Below are positions 1 to 5,005 of a stretch of DNA of 5,152 nt, piece after piece. Position numbers and translations under genes: made by a program. Numbering within the stretch: the first letter of the stretch is position 1; each line of letters starts with the position of its first letter. Under the pieces are notes generated by a model, which was not told the DNA's origin, searched no databases, and worked only from the letters and a program-made list of their open reading frames with translations. The DNA comes from an uncultured Bacillus sp. (GTDB lineage: Bacteria; Bacillota; Bacilli; Bacillales; DSM-1321), in the NCBI GenBank assembly GCA_934215995.1, contig CAKQBC010000189.1, positions 1 to 5,152 of the forward strand, written 5' to 3'.

Positions 1-292
1 CATAATGTCCGACAACAAAGACTTCATCCGCCTGCAATTCATAAATCGCCACAATGATGCTTCTCATGACACTTCCGAAAGGATGGGAAACTACCGCTCC
101 GGCTGTCTTGACGATTTTCACATCCCCATTGCGGATATTCATGGCTTTCGGCAATAACTCTACAAGCCTTGTATCCATACAGCTGACGACAACAATCCGC
201 TTATCAGGAAATTTATCCGTCTGGAAACTTTCATACTGCCTGTTATTCACAAAATCCTGATTGTGGTCCAGAATCTCTTGTAAGACTCCCAT
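1..292 (-). CDS. ytiB: Beta-class carbonic anhydrase, YtiB-like (N-terminal half, cut by window edge)
   Basis: Beta-carbonic anhydrases are zinc enzymes that interconvert CO2 and bicarbonate in the cytoplasm. The first 97 residues are visible and the rest lies left of base 1; the family is usually about 190 residues. Visible family marks are the CMDTR motif at residues 38-42, giving the first zinc ligand Cys38 and the Asp40-Arg42 dyad; a KTAGAVVSHPFGSVMRS stretch (62-78) typical of this class; and VGHY at 94-97, where His96 is the second zinc ligand. The third ligand (Cys of GHxxC) would lie just outside. The ATG at 292-290 is preceded by GAGGTGAAGGG, a good ribosome binding site. The 76-nt gap to the upstream 266-aa gene holds its own promoter, so it is probably transcribed alone. 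The class is certain from motifs; the YtiB assignment is from remembered family similarity. Confidence 0.9.
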   Translation of the reverse strand, partial: MGVLQEILDHNQDFVNNRQYESFQTDKFPDKRIVVVSCMDTRLVELLPKAMNIRNGDVKIVKTAGAVVSHPFGSVMRSIIVAIYELQADEVFVVGHY

Positions 293-323
293 TCCCTTCA
301 CCTCGCTATTTTTTTACAAAAAC

Positions 324-332
324 AGTATATCA
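324..332 (-). promoter_or_regulatory. Extended -10 promoter for the carbonic anhydrase gene
   Basis: On the minus strand this reads TGATATACT, an extended -10 (TG-N-TATACT, five of six bases matching TATAAT). No good -35 is seen 16-18 nt upstream, which is usual for extended -10 promoters. The expected start of transcription is near 317, giving a leader of about 25 nt that contains the ribosome binding site. SigA use is inferred. Confidence 0.5.
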
Positions 333-368
333 AAAATCGCCTGAACAGGTCTTGAAATGGGACTCGGG

Positions 369-1169
369 TTAAGTGGATTTATATGTGAAGAGCCTTGTGC
401 AAAGGCCGTATGCATAAAGCTGCTGTGCGTGGCTGGCTGTTTCAGAGAAAGAAAGGACAGGCGTATTCAGCTTGAATTTCGTGCCCCACTCCAGCGGCAG
501 ATAGCCCTTTTGAAAGCTGACAATCGGAAAACCTTCATCAGTGGACAAAGAGAATGCATTCAAAAAACCGCTTATGTTGACTCCCGCAGCGGCCGACCCG
601 TCCCTTTTGAGAAAGAGCCCTTTGTAGCGGACAATCGATTCGCGGCTGTTCTCCTTGTATTCACCAATGAACTCGCCGTCATGGCCAAATAGCTTTACAT
701 TATTCTGTAAAAGGCCGCCCGTTTTGAAGGTTGCCAGCAATTCACCGTGCTGGTTTTCCAATAAATATGTACGCGGCAAAAGCTGCGTCGCAAAATTAGG
801 AAGGGCCCATATGTACCATGGTTTGGCCCGGTCTTTAATTTCGCCGAGCAGCCGGCCGTTCGGATGGAACAGAAGCATATGAAGCGTAGCGGAAGGCAAA
901 AATGCGATCAGGACATTTTTCTCCTCGAGGAGCACGCCTTCGTGAAGATCGACCCTTACAGGGACAGAAGCCGCCCTCTTCCGGTACGTAATATGTTTGA
1001 GGAAATAAAGAATGCTGAGAAACATGAATACAGGAGTGCCGGCCCATACATATGGCGGCATGGAAAGGCAAACGGCAAAAGCAAAGAATCCGGCTGCAAA
1101 TAGTACTGTCAGTAAACTCGAATGTAAATAAATTTCTGAAAATTTATAATAATATTGCCTGATGTCCAC
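369..1169 (-). CDS. Uncharacterised 266-aa protein with two N-terminal membrane segments and a beta-rich domain
   Basis: I do not recognise this protein with certainty. The N-terminus has two hydrophobic segments (about residues 18-37 and 40-58) separated by a short PPY turn, then a basic stretch (TYRKR, 61-65) that suggests the remaining 200 residues are cytoplasmic. That part is rich in alternating hydrophobic residues and repeats a phrase of the type G-x-hydrophobic-hydrophobic-x-x-aromatic/hydrophobic-K: NGRLLGEIK (104-112), HGELLATFK (141-149) and DGEFIGEYK (164-172). Such strand-turn-strand repeats recall tubby/LURP-one/scramblase-like beta barrels, but that is only a guess. The start is GTG at 1169-1167, chosen because GAGGAG sits 7 nt upstream; the nearby ATG (1174-1172) is in another frame and soon closes. 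No clear promoter or terminator is visible. A real gene is very likely because of length, ribosome binding site and membrane topology; its function is unknown. Confidence 0.8.
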   Translation of the reverse strand: MDIRQYYYKFSEIYLHSSLLTVLFAAGFFAFAVCLSMPPYVWAGTPVFMFLSILYFLKHITYRKRAASVPVRVDLHEGVLLEEKNVLIAFLPSATLHMLLFHPNGRLLGEIKDRAKPWYIWALPNFATQLLPRTYLLENQHGELLATFKTGGLLQNNVKLFGHDGEFIGEYKENSRESIVRYKGLFLKRDGSAAAGVNISGFLNAFSLSTDEGFPIVSFQKGYLPLEWGTKFKLNTPVLSFSETASHAQQLYAYGLCTRLFTYKST

Positions 1170-1279
1170 TGCATCACTCCTCTAGCAGGCTTGCATGACT
1201 GAATAATTCCAATGCACTTCTCCCGGCGCTCCACGCATACCACAATAGATAATGTGAGAACCAGCAGCAAGGCAAACAT
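1109..1279 (-). CDS. Doubtful 56-codon ORF with a hydrophobic N-terminus
   Basis: A short ORF begins at ATG 1279-1277 and encodes a hydrophobic N-terminal stretch (FALLLVLTLSIVVCV, residues 2-16) followed by a charged ERREK. It overlaps the first 61 bases of the 266-aa gene in another frame. Its frame is the one directly following the stop codon of the upstream DUF4870 gene, and it stays open from that stop onward. The ribosome binding site is poor (only a GGA near the right place), and the C-terminal third simply reads through the start of the next gene. It may be a small membrane peptide or just an open frame by chance; chance is more likely. Confidence 0.15.
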   Translation of the reverse strand: MFALLLVLTLSIVVCVERREKCIGIIQSCKPARGVMQWTSGNIIINFQKFIYIRVY

Positions 1280-1297
1280 CTGATCCGGCCAGCCCCG

Positions 1298-1329
1298 ACA
1301 ATCAGCGGGGATTGAGGCCCGCCGATTGT
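1298..1329 (-). repeat. 12-bp inverted repeat / RNA hairpin in the gap after the DUF4870 gene
   Basis: The arms are ACAATCAGCGGG (1298-1309) and CCCGCCGATTGT (1318-1329) around an 8-nt loop. As minus-strand RNA all 12 positions pair, one as a G-U wobble; as plus-strand RNA the same position is an A-C mismatch. This favours a structure made in the minus-strand transcript, downstream of the DUF4870 gene and upstream of the 266-aa gene. No run of T's follows it in the minus direction, so it is not a classical intrinsic terminator. A smaller perfect hairpin (AGCCT-TTT-AGGCT, 1345-1333) comes immediately after the DUF4870 stop codon. Together they may protect the mRNA 3' end or end transcription weakly. 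The rest of the 1170-1345 gap shows no convincing promoter. Confidence 0.5.
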
Positions 1330-1345
1330 TCCAGCCTAAAAGGCT

Positions 1346-1669
1346 TTATTTAAGGAGACTGAAGATAAATGGAATCCTGTATTCTTCGCCCTGATATGCT
1401 TTCACTGCTGCTATGATGGTAAAAATGAACATCGACAGGCCGACTAGCGGAAGCAGCACGAATCCGATGAAAATGAACATCGTAAGGCTTGCTACAGCTG
1501 AATATACAGCATAGGAAATGAAGAAGTTAATATACTGTTTTCCATGAAAATCTATAAAGCCGGATTGGTTCTTTTGAAGAAGCCAAATGATCAGAGGTCC
1601 AAGAATCGCCGAAAAAAAGCTAATGACATAAATAAGGGCAGCTAGGCCTCTTTCAGTAGTTGTTGGCAT
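1346..1669 (-). CDS. DUF4870 (Tic20-like) small membrane protein, 107 aa
   Basis: This is a small integral membrane protein of unknown function of the DUF4870 type. Family marks are a charged N-terminus (TTTERGLAAL), a first membrane segment (about 9-31), the conserved F-H-G-K-Q-x-x-N-F stretch (41-49) that leads into further membrane segments (about 49-68 and 70-90), and the C-terminal EEYRIPF (95-101). The start is ATG at 1669-1667, with AAAGGAG 7 nt upstream; an upstream in-frame extension to 1723 would cross the promoter and has no ribosome binding site. It has its own promoter with an operator-like inverted repeat, so it is probably regulated separately from the YflJ-like gene 60 nt upstream on the same strand. 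Two hairpins follow the stop codon. Domain family is fairly sure; no biochemical role is known to me. Confidence 0.85.
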   Translation of the reverse strand: MPTTTERGLAALIYVISFFSAILGPLIIWLLQKNQSGFIDFHGKQYINFFISYAVYSAVASLTMFIFIGFVLLPLVGLSMFIFTIIAAVKAYQGEEYRIPFIFSLLK

Positions 1670-1680
1670 ACAATCACTCC

Positions 1681-1705
1681 TTTCGTATATGTTTATTATA
1701 CGAAA
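1681..1705 (-). promoter_or_regulatory. Operator-like 9-bp inverted repeat covering the DUF4870 promoter -10
   Basis: Two perfect 9-base arms, TTTCGTATA (1681-1689) and TATACGAAA (1697-1705), flank a 7-nt spacer. On the minus strand the repeat contains the -10 box TATAAT (plus-strand 1700-1695) and its downstream arm runs into the ribosome binding site AAAGGAG. Such a placement over -10 and the transcription start is typical of a repressor operator. It does not match the PerR, Fur, Zur, MntR or FapR consensus I know, and no regulator gene lies in the window. The -35 is weak: GTGGAT at 17-nt spacing or TTGTGG at 19. Confidence 0.6.
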
Positions 1706-1725
1706 ATAATGAAAGTAATCCACAA
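1695..1725 (-). promoter_or_regulatory. SigA-type promoter of the DUF4870 gene
   Basis: The -10 is a perfect TATAAT (read on minus, plus-strand 1700-1695). Possible -35 boxes are TTGTGG (1725-1720, 19-nt spacer) or GTGGAT (1723-1718, 17-nt spacer); both are poor. The transcript should start near 1688, about 20 nt before the ATG. Confidence 0.55.
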
Positions 1726-1729
1726 TTTA

Positions 1730-1873
1730 TTATTTATTTACTGCGGAAAAATAAAGTTTCCTGACCACATACGTTTTATACAGTTCAAGCTTCCTGAGAT
1801 CGACCGGATGCTTTGTAATGCCCATCGCCTTCAATTGGGAGATATACCAGCCTTTTGAATGAATATATGCCAT
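1730..1873 (-). CDS. YflJ/DUF2639-like small protein, 47 aa
   Basis: This is a very small basic protein of a Bacillus family without known function. The pattern SKGWYISQLKAMGI (6-19), KHPVDLRKLELYKTY (21-35) and VVRKLY (36-41) fits my memory of the DUF2639/YflJ group (SKGWY...HPVe.RKLE.YKTY..R.LY). It has no signal peptide or membrane segment. The start at ATG 1873-1871 is chosen because AGAGGTGG lies about 8 nt upstream and because family members begin directly before SKGWY. The frame is open further upstream to 1987, but that extension would cover the promoter and has a different, Cys-rich composition. A SigE-type promoter match precedes it, which suggests expression in the mother cell during sporulation. 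Gene reality is likely; the family name is from recall. Confidence 0.8.
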   Translation of the reverse strand: MAYIHSKGWYISQLKAMGITKHPVDLRKLELYKTYVVRKLYFSAVNK

Positions 1874-1904
1874 ATATTTTGCCACCTCTTTCATTATTTC
1901 TATC

Positions 1905-1933
1905 AATATATGAAAATCGGCGAAAAAGTATGA
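1905..1933 (-). promoter_or_regulatory. Candidate SigE (mother-cell sporulation) promoter for the YflJ-like gene
   Basis: On the minus strand the sequence has TCATACT (1933-1927), a 14-nt spacer, and CATATATT (1912-1905). Against the B. subtilis SigE consensus (about kmATATT, 14 nt, CATACAhT), this gives six of seven and seven of eight matches with the ideal spacing. The predicted start is near 1897, about 24 nt before the ATG. It is a consensus match only. No better SigA promoter is seen in this gap. Confidence 0.5.
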
Positions 1934-2021
1934 CTCACAATAATAGATACACAAACTCATTTTGCAAGAAAGAAGGGCCCTTATCACCCCTTGATTGAAG
2001 CGCCATATTACATGATTGCCG

Positions 2022-2050
2022 TTTTGCTCTATCTGAATATATGGTATAAT
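2022..2050 (+). promoter_or_regulatory. Extended -10 promoter of norM
   Basis: TGGTATAAT (2042-2050) is a perfect TATAAT with an upstream TG-N extension. The -35 is weak (TTTTGC at 2022-2027, 17-nt spacer). Transcription should begin near 2057, giving a 40-nt AT-rich leader before the ribosome binding site GAGGG. The divergent gap 1874-2096 also holds the SigE-type promoter of the YflJ-like gene; the two promoters do not overlap. Confidence 0.6.
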
Positions 2051-2096
2051 TTTTTGAAATAATTTTTAGTACATATAGAAATCGAGGGAATCCGAA

Positions 2097-3455
2097 TTGA
2101 AAATGACGAAAACAAAAAAAGAGAAACTGGTCCTTTTCCTGCAGATCATGCTGCCGATTCTAATCACGCAAATCGGCATGTTTTCCATGACATTCTTCGA
2201 TACGGTCATGACCGGCAACTTTTCCGCGGAGGATTTGGCCGGTGTAGGAATCGGCAGTTCCATCTGGACCCCTGTTTATACAGGGCTGGGAGGAATCCTT
2301 GTGGCAATCACTCCAATCGTTTCCCAGCAAATCGGCGGCGGCAACAAGAAGGATGTGCCATTCACCATTACGCAAGGATCGTATCTATCAATCATAATGG
2401 CTGTGCTTATATTTGGAATCGGCTATTTTTCACTTAATCCAATTCTTGATACAATGAACCTTGAACCTAAAGTCCATGAAGTGGCACATGATTATCTGGC
2501 TGCTCTCTCAACCGGGATTATTCCCCTATTCCTTTACAGTGCGTTGCGTTATTTTATTGATGCACTGGGACAGACGAGAATATCGATGTTCATCACTCTG
2601 CTGGCGCTGCCGATCAACGTATTGTTCAACTATATGCTGATATACGGCAAATTTGGCTTCCCTGCACTTGGGGGCGTCGGCGCCGGATATGCGACTTCAA
2701 TCACATACTGGGTTATCCTTGCCATCGCTATTTTTGTCATAATGAAAGTCCATCCATTCAGGGAATACAACGTATTCAGAAAGATGATTCCTTACTCTTT
2801 CAAAGAGAATCTGACTATCCTGAAAATCGGGGTTCCAATCGGGCTGTCGATTTTCTTTGAAACAAGCATTTTTTCAGCTGTCACCTTGTTGATGAGCAAA
2901 TACGACACGATTACGATCGCATCGCATCAGACAGCCATGAATTTCTCATCTTTCCTATATATGATGCCGCTTAGCATATCGATGGCCCTTACGATTGTCG
3001 TCGGCTATGAAGTGGGTGCAAAAAGGTACAAGGATGCGAAACAGTACGCGGGGATCGGCACAATCCTGGCGGTATCGTTTGCAGGGCTGTTTGCGGTGTT
3101 TTTATACTTCTTCCGCACCGATGTTGCCTGGCTCTATTCCAAAGATGCCGAGGTGATACATCTGACCGCCAACTTTTTGGTTCTGGCCCTGTTTTTCCAA
3201 TTCTCGGATGCCGTCATGGCGCCGATTCAAGGGGCTTTGCGGGGATATAAAGATGTCAACGTCACATTCGTTTTGTCATTCGCTTCATTCTGGCTGGTCG
3301 GGCTGCCTGTTGGATACATTTTCTCCGAATATACAGGAATGGGCCCTTACGGGTACTGGTTCGGCCTGATTGCCGGTTTGGCGTTGGGGGCGGTCAGCCT
3401 TGCATGCAGGCTACTTTACATCCAAAGGAAAGTACAGGCACGCTCCAGCGAATAA
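2097..3455 (+). CDS. norM: MATE-family multidrug/cation antiporter, NorM-like
   Basis: MATE exporters are inner-membrane antiporters with 12 helices that pump cationic drugs and dyes outward in exchange for Na+ or H+. The 452-aa length is typical. The N-terminal repeat has LPILITQIG (19-27) and FFDTVMTGN (33-41), and the second half has the matching IGVPIGLSIFFETS (244-257). Acidic residues known to matter in Vibrio cholerae NorM (Asp36, Glu255, Asp371) have clear counterparts at Asp35, Glu255 and Asp371. Other MATE marks are LGQTR (157-161), GVGAGYATSITYW (193-205) and QGALRGYKD (378-386). I chose the TTG at 2097 because GAGGGA lies 7 nt before it; the ATG two codons later (2103) would be 13 nt away and is the alternative. 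It is probably monocistronic unless it reads into the small heat-shock gene 107 nt downstream. Real substrates cannot be read from sequence. Confidence 0.92.
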   Translation: MKMTKTKKEKLVLFLQIMLPILITQIGMFSMTFFDTVMTGNFSAEDLAGVGIGSSIWTPVYTGLGGILVAITPIVSQQIGGGNKKDVPFTITQGSYLSIIMAVLIFGIGYFSLNPILDTMNLEPKVHEVAHDYLAALSTGIIPLFLYSALRYFIDALGQTRISMFITLLALPINVLFNYMLIYGKFGFPALGGVGAGYATSITYWVILAIAIFVIMKVHPFREYNVFRKMIPYSFKENLTILKIGVPIGLSIFFETSIFSAVTLLMSKYDTITIASHQTAMNFSSFLYMMPLSISMALTIVVGYEVGAKRYKDAKQYAGIGTILAVSFAGLFAVFLYFFRTDVAWLYSKDAEVIHLTANFLVLALFFQFSDAVMAPIQGALRGYKDVNVTFVLSFASFWLVGLPVGYIFSEYTGMGPYGYWFGLIAGLALGAVSLACRLLYIQRKVQARSSE

Positions 3456-3521
3456 ATTGAAAGCAGTTTTCAACTTTGCCTATCCAGTTTCACAAGCAGG
3501 AAATGACGAGTGAATCATAAC

Positions 3522-3561
3522 AGCACCTTCTATTCATATATTTGGATAGGAGGTGTTTTTT
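3522..3561 (+). promoter_or_regulatory. Hairpin that sequesters the Shine-Dalgarno of the small heat-shock gene, with terminal T run
   Basis: The arms AGCACCTTCTATTC (3522-3535) and GGATAGGAGGTGTT (3544-3557) form a 14-bp RNA stem with three G-U wobbles and no mismatch, closing an 8-nt AU loop. The whole ribosome binding site AGGAGGTG (3548-3555) lies in the stem. Six T's (3556-3561) follow, then C and the ATG. This could be a thermosensor or other translational switch for the small heat-shock gene, an intrinsic terminator or attenuator for transcription arriving from norM, or both. I see no good promoter between 3456 and 3521, so reading from norM is plausible. Confidence 0.6.
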
Positions 3562-3562
3562 C

Positions 3563-3991
3563 ATGGAGAAAAAAGAAAATGGCCAAAATATGTGGGAGCA
3601 ATTCAAGGCTGAGAGCGAACAAGTGCTGGATAGCCGTTTCTGGCAAGAATTCAAGCATATTATGCCGCACAAAATTCCTCCAGTGGACATTTGCGAAGAC
3701 GAGAAATATGGCTATGTATACATTGACCTTCCCGGCCTCCGGAAACAGGAGGACCTGAATATTTCTTTCAACGGGCAAAACATGACGATTGAGGGCTCCC
3801 TTCCGGCTATCCCGGCAACCTGCAAGGAAATCGTTTCAGAACGCCATACCGGCCCGTTCAAGCGATCAATCGCTTTGCCGTTCACCTTCGACGGCCAAGT
3901 AAGGGCCCAATACGAAAACGGTATTTTGCTCTTGGTGATCCCGAAAGTGAACAGGGAGTTCAAAGTGCCATTCGGCTACGGCAATCTGTAG
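3563..3991 (+). CDS. Small heat-shock protein, Hsp20/alpha-crystallin family, 142 aa
   Basis: Small heat-shock proteins are ATP-independent chaperones that hold unfolding proteins as oligomers; some Bacillus members (CotM, CotP) are instead spore coat proteins. The alpha-crystallin domain covers about residues 39-128: PPVDICEDEKYGYVYIDLPGL (from 39), the strand NMTIEGS, ERHTGPFKRSIALP (93-106), and the hallmark A-x-x-x-N-G-I-L-x-x-x-x-P-K (115-128). The N-terminal arm (1-38) is charged and aromatic. The usual C-terminal I-x-I/V tail motif is not evident; the end is EFKVPFGYGNL. ATG 3563 is preferred over the in-frame TTG at 3542 because AGGAGGTG sits 7 nt before it and TTG lies in the leader hairpin. 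Which subgroup it belongs to is uncertain. Confidence 0.88.
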   Translation: MEKKENGQNMWEQFKAESEQVLDSRFWQEFKHIMPHKIPPVDICEDEKYGYVYIDLPGLRKQEDLNISFNGQNMTIEGSLPAIPATCKEIVSERHTGPFKRSIALPFTFDGQVRAQYENGILLLVIPKVNREFKVPFGYGNL

Positions 3992-4020
3992 GGCAAAATC
4001 ATCTCAGGTACAGGCTAAAC

Positions 4021-4061
4021 AAAAAAGTGCCGGATACAGTCTGTACCTGGCACTTCTTTTT
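4021..4061. terminator. Bidirectional intrinsic terminator between the heat-shock gene and the SDR gene
   Basis: A-tract (4021-4026), stem AAGTGCC (4025-4031) with GGCACTT (4049-4055), and T-tract (4057-4061). The stem continues inward through a second paired block (TACAG with CTGTA) after imperfect positions. T's on one side and A's on the other let it work for both convergent genes, which end at 3991 and 4065. Confidence 0.85.
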
Positions 4062-4064
4062 CCG

Positions 4065-4850
4065 TTAACATGATTCACTTTTTTGCATTGATTTAGAAAG
4101 GACTTCCTTCCCGCCGGTAACAGGAATGACACTGCCCGTAATGAATCCGGATTCCTCCTTGCACAGGAATGCGACCACTCTCGAAATGTCGCCACCTGTA
4201 CCTGGCCTTCCGACCGGTGTTGCCGGATCTTCGGTACTTTCCGCATCCTGCAGTTCAGATTCCTTCCATTCCGGGGTAATATCACCTGGACAGACCATAT
4301 TGACTGTAATGCCATTCGGAGCTTCCTCTTTCGCCAGTGTCCTGGTCAGGGAAGTCAGCCCGCTTTTTGCTGCAGCGAAAATCGAGCGGTCCTGCCAAGC
4401 CGGGGCTGTTTCGCTCCTCTCAAAGCCGAATGTGACGATTCTCCCCCACTTTTGCGACCGCATATAAGGAAGAATCAATTTGGACATGTAGAAAAAGCTG
4501 CCCAGGTTTCCATCCATAATATAGCGGAACTCTTCCGGCGAATAATCGGCCATAGGTTTCCGTTCATGTATATAGGGCCCTGCATTATGTATAAAGATAT
4601 CAATGCCGCCAAAACGTTCCTCGATCGCCTTAACGGCATCGATGCAATCCTGTTCAATGGACGCGTCACTTTTGAAGCAGCAAGCTTCTATCCCATATTC
4701 CTGTCCGAGCAGCCGCACCAGCTCTTCGGATTCTTCTCTGCTGTGCACATAAGTGATCGCTATGTTGTACTGCTCTTTCGCGAGTTCTATGGCCGTGCGC
4801 TTGCCTATGCCAGTGGCAGCGCCTGTGATCAAGGCAACTTTCCGTCTCAT
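4065..4850 (-). CDS. Short-chain dehydrogenase/reductase-like protein with altered active site, 261 aa
   Basis: The fold is that of classical NAD(P)-binding SDR proteins, cytoplasmic enzymes that reduce or oxidise carbonyl/hydroxyl groups. The nucleotide-binding motif TGAATGIG (9-16), SDAS (61-64), HNAG (88-91), Asn115 of the catalytic tetrad, CPGD (187-190) and a late TGGK (246-249) are all present. Lys162 is in place, but the Tyr of the YxxxK motif is Phe158 (FAAAK). The usual Ser about 13 residues earlier is also missing, the stretch reading TFGFERSE (140-147) where S-S is normal. The protein may therefore be a non-catalytic or unusual SDR. It resembles the Bacillus YtkK group as I remember it, but I am not sure enough to use the symbol. 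The ATG follows GGGAGGGG by 6 nt, and the length is normal. It has its own promoter and converges on the heat-shock gene. Confidence 0.88.
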   Translation of the reverse strand: MRRKVALITGAATGIGKRTAIELAKEQYNIAITYVHSREESEELVRLLGQEYGIEACCFKSDASIEQDCIDAVKAIEERFGGIDIFIHNAGPYIHERKPMADYSPEEFRYIMDGNLGSFFYMSKLILPYMRSQKWGRIVTFGFERSETAPAWQDRSIFAAAKSGLTSLTRTLAKEEAPNGITVNMVCPGDITPEWKESELQDAESTEDPATPVGRPGTGGDISRVVAFLCKEESGFITGSVIPVTGGKEVLSKSMQKSESC

Positions 4851-4884
4851 TTTTATCCCCTCCCTTTTCAGGATCTATGCCTTC

Positions 4885-4890
4885 ATTATA
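4885..4890 (-). promoter_or_regulatory. -10 box of the SDR gene
   Basis: A perfect TATAAT on the minus strand, about 35 nt before the ATG, with a predicted start near 4878. The expected -35 position reads TCTATT (17-nt spacer), a poor match, so strength or an activator need is unclear. The palindrome GGCCGGCC lies in the spacer. Confidence 0.5.
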
Positions 4891-4936
4891 CAAGAAAAAG
4901 GCCGGCCAATAGAAAAATTATGGTTCAAGCCTGTTT

Positions 4937-4965
4937 AACAAATGGGCTCCCGTCTGCATAGCATA
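4937..4965 (+). promoter_or_regulatory. Candidate SigK (late mother-cell sporulation) promoter
   Basis: AACA (4937-4940), a 16-nt spacer, and CATAGCATA (4957-4965) match the B. subtilis SigK consensus (mACm, 16 nt, CATAnnnTA) at every defined position. The predicted start is about 4972, some 35 nt before the ATG at 5006. No SigA-type promoter is visible on this strand, which supports the gene at 5006 being a late-sporulation gene. The match has few defined bases, so some chance of coincidence remains. Confidence 0.55.
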
Positions 4966-5005
4966 GAATGATAACTCATCTCCAACCTTAGGGAGGGACA
5001 AAACA

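Noticed and set aside
340..349. CCTGAACAGG near the carbonic anhydrase promoter as a terminator
   Set aside because: Arms of three to four bases with almost no loop; not stable enough.
357..692. Plus-strand open frames over the 266-aa gene and over the SDR gene (e.g. 4452-4961)
   Set aside because: No ribosome binding sites, no recognisable domains, and they lie opposite well-supported genes.
1346..1723. Longer 125-codon reading of the DUF4870 gene
   Set aside because: It would start upstream of the TATAAT box and inverted repeat; ATG at 1669 has AAAGGAG at the right distance.
1730..1987. Longer 85-codon reading of the YflJ-like gene
   Set aside because: The extension covers the promoter match, has no ribosome binding site and does not look like the conserved part; ATG at 1873 has a good site.
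3457..3473. Hairpin TTGAAA / TTTCAA just after the norM stop codon
   Set aside because: Only six AT-rich pairs and followed by CTTTGCC, not a T run; too weak to call a terminator.
3516..3542. SigE-like TCATAAC-13-CATATATT before the heat-shock gene
   Set aside because: The -35 is poor and the predicted start would fall inside the ribosome binding site, removing it from the transcript.
801..4580. Five GGGCCC sites spread over the window (near 806, 1975, 3342, 3903, 4575)
   Set aside because: More than the one or two expected by chance, but most lie in coding sequence and one short window cannot show a real excess.
4901..4908. GGCCGGCC palindrome upstream of the SDR gene
   Set aside because: An isolated 8-bp palindrome in the promoter spacer with no second copy or extended symmetry.
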